Positions 60,006 to 64,000 of a stretch of DNA of 64,000 bases are shown here, piece by piece. The first letter of the stretch is position 1; each line of letters begins with the position of its first letter. The DNA comes from Trichomonas vaginalis G3. Lineage: Eukaryota; Parabasalia; Trichomonadida; Trichomonadidae. The notes under the pieces are model-generated. The model made no database searches and was not told where the DNA came from. It saw only the letters and a list, made by a program, of their open reading frames with translations. Made by a program: the position numbers and the translations under genes. The stretch is from positions 32,007,896-32,071,895 of the forward strand of contig NC_067206.1 of assembly GCF_026262505.1 (NCBI RefSeq), read 5' to 3'.

Positions 60006-60581
60006 TTATTTCTTTTGATGCTTCTTCATATGGTTCATAACTTTAGAAACAATTTCGTTTGTATCTATTTCTTCATCCTCGTCTTCAGCATCTTTCTTAG
60101 ATTTTCCTTTTTTGGATGGTTTTTGTTCTTCTTCTTCTTCTTCAGCATGTTGCTCTTCTTCTTCATTTGCATCTTCTTCTTCATCTGAATCTAAATCAAC
60201 CATTTGGTAAACGCCTTTGATTGTGATTGTGGCTTTACTGGTATTTTCTAATTCCAAAAAATCAAATGGACAAATGATGTATGATATGTCACAAGTTTCT
60301 CTTTGGGATGGGAGAATTGAAGCAAAAAGAATTTTATTTATTTTTTCTTCTTGGATTGGAGCCTTATCTTGTTTTTGATCGTTCTGTTCAGTATCGCTAT
60401 CTGGAACTTCAGTTGGACAATGAATATACGCAAAAACACGGCAAGCAGAATTTGGATCTTGATCATTAAGATCAAAAATAGATGCAGATTGGACTTCAAT
60501 GCAGCTTTCACCAATTTCATTTTCTAAAGCAATTTTTTCGCCAGGTTTAAGCGTTTGCTGCCAGAAAATGCAGTCAGTCAT
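60006..60581 (-). CDS. nucleoplasmin-like (FKBP39/HD2-type N-domain) histone chaperone, stand-alone
   Basis: A 191-residue protein from ATG 60581. Residues 1-115 fit the nucleoplasmin-like fold found at the N-terminus of FKBP39/46/53 and HD2: CIFWQQTLKPGEKIALENEI, then a SCIEVQSASI strand, FAYIHCPTE, KILFASILPSQRETCDISYI and ATITIKGVYQMVDL. Residues 128-150 are a poly-acidic tract (DLDSDEEEDANEEEEQ) and the tail is Lys-rich (KPSKKGKSKKDAE), the usual arrangement for histone binding plus nuclear import. There is no FKBP prolyl-isomerase domain, so this looks like a pentameric histone chaperone. It is convergent with the MFS gene and lies 89 bases from the tRNA. Confidence 0.75.
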   Translation of the reverse strand: MTDCIFWQQTLKPGEKIALENEIGESCIEVQSASIFDLNDQDPNSACRVFAYIHCPTEVPDSDTEQNDQKQDKAPIQEEKINKILFASILPSQRETCDISYIICPFDFLELENTSKATITIKGVYQMVDLDSDEEEDANEEEEQHAEEEEEEQKPSKKGKSKKDAEDEDEEIDTNEIVSKVMNHMKKHQKK

Positions 60582-60669
60582 TATTAATTAAATTTAGACA
60601 CAGAGTTTACTTGATAATTTATTATATGGAACTATATTATAAATATGAAAATAATTCATTAAAACGTAA

Positions 60670-60741
60670 GGGGCTGTAGCATAATGGCATTGCGTGAGAC
60701 TCCAGATCTCAAGGTTGGGGGTTCGACTCCCTTCGGCCTCA
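60670..60741 (+). tRNA. trnW-CCA: tRNA-Trp (anticodon CCA)
   Basis: A 72-base cloverleaf without intron. The acceptor GGGGCTG pairs with CGGCCTC (one G-T and one T-G pair), discriminator A at 60741. The D stem is GCA/TGC. The anticodon stem TGAGA/TCTCA closes loop CTCCAGA with anticodon CCA. The T stem is GGGGG/CCCTT with loop TTCGACT. The internal promoter boxes are present (TAGCATAATGGCA and GGTTCGACTCC). CCA is not encoded. The T stem carries two G-T wobbles. Confidence 0.93.
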
Positions 60742-61376
60742 TTACTTTTTTCATTATTTTTTAGATAAAATCTCTATGATTGAAATAAATCAATCTTTTG
60801 TGACGCTTTTTGTTTATGTATACCGTGTTTAATAAAAATTCACTGTATTAAAATCTGGGAATGGCATTTTTTATTTTTTGAATGTGGAAGCCAAAATCAT
60901 TATTCATTATAGTAATATGCAAAGAGCTATCTATTAAATGCAGGTCATCAAAACGAACCATTTTGCTCAGTCAGAATGGTCCTGTCGTAAAAGATCTATG
61001 ATGCAAAAGCACATCATAAAAGTCAATACCTTTCAATTTTTATATGTAGGTTTTTATAAAATAAATTATATGTATTGGTATCTAATATACAAATAATTGA
61101 CTAACTTAACAATCTTAATATTCATTTTGAATACATATGATTGAATCAAATTTCAGTCAATTTATTTTACGACCAATTTAATTCTTATTATTGATATGCT
61201 TTCCAAATGAATGTTAAAATATACTATCAATTATTTTTATTCAAAAATATAAACATATGACGTGAAATCGCATCATAGTAAAGATAACGTAAAACCTATC
61301 TTAATAGTGTTTATTTGAACATTATTAAATATATTTTCATAAGATCGACGAATCTTTTTATTTTCAAAAGGTTACT
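60742..61376. other. spacer between tRNA and the PqiA-like gene
   Basis: A T-run (ACTTTTTTCATT) right after the tRNA can serve as an RNA polymerase III terminator (60746-60752). The remainder is AT-rich with no gene seen. Confidence 0.5.
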
Positions 61377-61390
61377 TCATTTTTTTCTGA
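61377..61390 (+). promoter_or_regulatory. initiator before the PqiA-like gene
   Basis: TCATTTTTTTCTG directly before ATG 61391; the TCA adenine is 12 bases upstream. It fits the trichomonad initiator. Confidence 0.55.
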
Positions 61391-64000
61391 ATGTTTTGTT
61401 TCTTATTAGCTTTATCCAGCTCCGTTGACTTTAACGAGGTATGCGATATAAAATGCTTCATTCAATCGTTAGTTATTCCACTTGGTGAGGGAGATATTTC
61501 AATTGGATTAGGCATGGGCATGAGAGATTTGAGAATCCATTCTATTTCATTAAACGATTTACAGTTTACTTATTATGATGATACAACCCTAATTGATAAC
61601 TTGTTCGAAGCGAAAGTTTATGCTGATTTTATTATCGACGGCACTTATTACGATGCTAGGGCACCTGGATCTTTTACAATGATTGCAACAGGATGTACCC
61701 TATCTCTTGGAATGAGATTTGATAAAGACTCCGATGGTTTCATTCAACATATTGAAATTTTCCCTTATCCTACTTGTAACTTAATCATTGATGATCTCCA
61801 GATAAGTTCCTCGCAAGCTGGACTTGCAATCCTTGCTCCATTGATCAAAGGGATCAGAAATAACCTAGCTCCCATGATATATCCACAAATCCAGAAACTC
61901 GGAGAGAACATTACAGAGATGATCAAGCCATTTAATGAGCTTACAAGGAAAAACCTTAACGGTTCCGTCCCGTTTGATATCCCCATTGGCTCAGGTAAGA
62001 TATTGTTGGATCAAAATGTCATCTTTAAAGCTCTCAGCTTCGTCACAGGTACATTGGTCGAAAACAATGGTCCATTCGACTTGAATAAACTCTTGGGACG
62101 TGTTACAGGAAACACTGGCAAGTTCACATTACAAAACTTACTGAACATCACAGAATCAATGAAGGATTTCTTCAATTTTAGTACTATATTTGAGATCCCC
62201 ATGCCAGATATTGATACAAATATCACTTTGATGCTTGATGATTTTTATATTGACGGTTTGAACACTTTCAAAGATGTTCAGCTTCTCCATGTTGTTGACC
62301 ACTATGACTTGTCCACAAATATCAATCTTTCTCACTTTGAAGTTGGTATTGCTCTCTCATTATTAGTGAAAGATAATATGTCAGAAGATTATCTCCTTGG
62401 CCAGAAAATATCAGCTGGCGTAACCATCGATGACAACAAACTTGGCTTCATTGCACAGCTCGGTTTGCCACAAGGTCGTGGAACAGATTATACAAATGCA
62501 CAATGTCTTGATATTGACTGCATTGGTGCATTGTTTGACAAAGATTCCACAGCCATGACTAACATCAACCTCACGACCACCCTCACGAACGCTACCATCC
62601 AACTGTTGTCCGGACAAATGACATCTACATTTAATGAAGCAATTAATCGTGTCCTGAATTTCATTGCCATTCACTTTGGTCGATTCACTGGTGCATTTAT
62701 CACAGGAATGATACATGACAAAGTTATTCCTATGGTCAACAATTTGATTACAGGAGCAATAGGCAACGCAACATGCAAAGATAATCCAGATCCTGAATAC
62801 CACGAAGTTGCAACAGGATCAACACTTATTGCAGTGATTGTTTTAGGTGGTTTCGGTGTAGGATTTTCATTCTTTGCTATTATTCTTGGTCCACGTCTTC
62901 CATTCTGCAAGAAATTCTTCAGAAAGGACGAACAGGCATCATTATTAATGACACCGAAACTTCCTGTTTGGTTCAGACTTCTTATTCCTATTGTTTTACT
63001 TTTAGTTTTTGCATTGTTTATTTCATCAAACACAGGTATTGGTGCAAGTGTTTTCGCAAAGATTTTCCTTGGAACAGGAAAACACGTTGAACTTCCTTCA
63101 ATGTTCGATTTCGTTTTGATTAACTCTATCATGGATATGTGGTCATCCGGAGCTATTGTTTTAGCTGTTCTTATTGCTATTATGTCATGTGCATGGCCAT
63201 ATACAAAGATTGTTTTCATGTTTGTTGTTTGGTGTCTTCCTGCATCAAAGATCAAACCTCATCAAAGAGAGAAAGCAGTTGAAATCCTCGATATCCTTGG
63301 TAAATGGTCTATGGTTGATTCATACGTTATGATTTTGATGCTTATTGCTTTCAGAATGAAAATCAACCTTCCTCCTGTTGACGAAGCCGATGTTTTACAG
63401 ATTAACTTGTTTGTTTATCCTGCATGGAGCTTCGTTACATTAGTTGTTGGTACAATTTTATCTTTGGGATGCTCACAAATCATTTTATCTGCAGAAAGAT
63501 ATGTTGACAAACAAGAATTATTGGATCATCAAATCCAAGTTTTGATTGATGAAGAAAACAAGAAGAACAACAAGGATGAATACTCCGATTACTCATATTC
63601 TTATTCATCATCTTCAAATTCAGCTGAGAAAAAGAAGAAGAAAGAAAATAAGAAGAATAAAAAGCAAGGATTGAATGATTTGGATGAAGAAGGAGGAGAA
63701 AAGCCAAAGAAGAAGAAACTAAAGAGGAAACAAGCTAATTTAGAAAATGTCGAAGAAGACAACACCACAAAGAAACCAAAGAAGAAGAATACCAAACAAC
63801 AAAACGATGTAAATGCTCCATTGAATGAAGAAAATAACGCTCAACCTCCTGTTTCAAAGAAGAAGTTCAGATTCAAGAAGAATCAATTAGTTATTATGTA
63901 TTTGTACGCAGATGGATTCCTCCTTAAGAATTTGCTTTCATGCATTTTGATTTTCGGAATCATCACATTCTTATTTGGTTCATACATGAAGACTTTCTCA
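61391..64000 (+). CDS. TULIP-like lipid-binding ectodomain fused to PqiA-like membrane domain (3' end outside window)
   Basis: An uninterrupted frame of 870 codons running off the right edge. MFCFLLALSSSVDFNEVC is a signal peptide. Residues 25-465 are a beta-rich lumenal/extracellular region (LGEGDISIGLGMGMRDLRIH, NLIIDDLQISSSQAGLAILA, VTIDDNKLGFIAQLGLP) like TULIP/BPI-type lipid-binding domains. Membrane segments follow at about 475-497 (TLIAVIVLGGFGVGFSFFAI), 527-545, 585-617, 640-656 and 673-695. LGKWSMVDSYVMILMLIAFR (about 636) is the PqiA signature. A Lys/Glu-rich cytoplasmic loop (about 715-835) precedes another membrane segment, where the window ends. Bacterial PqiA works in lipid transport. 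The fusion suggests a membrane-linked lipid transfer protein, which is inference. Confidence 0.8.
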   Translation, partial: MFCFLLALSSSVDFNEVCDIKCFIQSLVIPLGEGDISIGLGMGMRDLRIHSISLNDLQFTYYDDTTLIDNLFEAKVYADFIIDGTYYDARAPGSFTMIATGCTLSLGMRFDKDSDGFIQHIEIFPYPTCNLIIDDLQISSSQAGLAILAPLIKGIRNNLAPMIYPQIQKLGENITEMIKPFNELTRKNLNGSVPFDIPIGSGKILLDQNVIFKALSFVTGTLVENNGPFDLNKLLGRVTGNTGKFTLQNLLNITESMKDFFNFSTIFEIPMPDIDTNITLMLDDFYIDGLNTFKDVQLLHVVDHYDLSTNINLSHFEVGIALSLLVKDNMSEDYLLGQKISAGVTIDDNKLGFIAQLGLPQGRGTDYTNAQCLDIDCIGALFDKDSTAMTNINLTTTLTNATIQLLSGQMTSTFNEAINRVLNFIAIHFGRFTGAFITGMIHDKVIPMVNNLITGAIGNATCKDNPDPEYHEVATGSTLIAVIVLGGFGVGFSFFAIILGPRLPFCKKFFRKDEQASLLMTPKLPVWFRLLIPIVLLLVFALFISSNTGIGASVFAKIFLGTGKHVELPSMFDFVLINSIMDMWSSGAIVLAVLIAIMSCAWPYTKIVFMFVVWCLPASKIKPHQREKAVEILDILGKWSMVDSYVMILMLIAFRMKINLPPVDEADVLQINLFVYPAWSFVTLVVGTILSLGCSQIILSAERYVDKQELLDHQIQVLIDEENKKNNKDEYSDYSYSYSSSSNSAEKKKKKENKKNKKQGLNDLDEEGGEKPKKKKLKRKQANLENVEEDNTTKKPKKKNTKQQNDVNAPLNEENNAQPPVSKKKFRFKKNQLVIMYLYADGFLLKNLLSCILIFGIITFLFGSYMKTFS

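Noticed and set aside
60742-61380. possible additional RNA genes after tRNA-Trp
   Set aside because: No second cloverleaf or box A/B pair was found; only T runs and AT-rich DNA.
62411-63795. minus-strand frames at the right end
   Set aside because: All lie antisense to the single long PqiA-like gene, whose plus-strand codon pattern and domains are clear.

Overview
The window looks like nuclear DNA of a trichomonad (Parabasalia; Trichomonas or Tritrichomonas type). The evidence is: very AT-rich spacers with compact, intronless genes; initiator-like TCA+T-rich motifs 11-20 bases before several ATGs; a glucose-6-phosphate dehydrogenase/6-phosphogluconolactonase fusion; BspA-like leucine-rich repeats joined to a glycine-rich domain; single-pass surface proteins; a Polinton/Maverick fossil; and Mutator-like (MULE) transposons. 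I cannot fix the species from sequence alone.

Layout. 1-~6.95 kb: right-hand part of a broken Polinton/Maverick (HNH nuclease, small hydrophobic proteins, integrase, phage-tail-collar-like fibre, capsid candidate, DNA adenine methylase), ending near a hairpin and a 24-T run. 7.8-10.5 kb: a C2-domain scaffold protein. 10.6-14.0 kb: a previously unlabelled 3.4-kb element with 19-bp inverted termini and an 8-bp target duplication. 15.0-20.2 kb: copies and fragments of a secreted beta-helix-like, Cys/Asn-rich family. 20.5-23.7 kb: a TKL-like kinase with a helical-repeat tail. 24.2-26.0 kb: a CZIB/DUF866 zinc protein and a Gfo/Idh/MocA oxidoreductase. 26.3-29.8 kb: a decayed MULE carrying a nested 528-bp MITE (9-bp target duplication) full of hairpins; its internally deleted relative lies at 56.95-57.93 kb. 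30.1-32.3 kb: G6PD-6PGL. 32.3-33.4 kb: another beta-helix copy. 34.0-42.8 kb: a His/Cys-rich protein with three UBR-type zinc boxes, an EFCAB10-like protein, a coiled-coil protein, a glycine-rich/BspA protein, a CaMKK-like lipidated kinase and a charged protein. 45.2-48.9 kb: a large type I surface protein split by one in-frame TAG. 49-54.6 kb: decayed genes, including a 2.05-kb tandem duplication that carries two more beta-helix copies. 54.8-64 kb: a BTB-like coiled-coil protein, an MFS carrier, a stand-alone nucleoplasmin-like protein, tRNA-Trp(CCA), and a partial TULIP-like/PqiA-like membrane protein running off the right edge.

The genes do not form one pathway. They fall into housekeeping (pentose phosphate entry, tRNA, histone chaperone), signalling (two kinases, UBR zinc protein), flagellar/cytoskeletal candidates (EFCAB10-like, coiled coils), surface proteins, and a heavy load of mobile and duplicated DNA. 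The most unusual items are the metal-binding/triple-UBR protein, the beta-helix cassettes that lack start codons but share a palindromic 5' block, the perfect three-way-junction fold in the MULE, and the nested MITE hairpin array.
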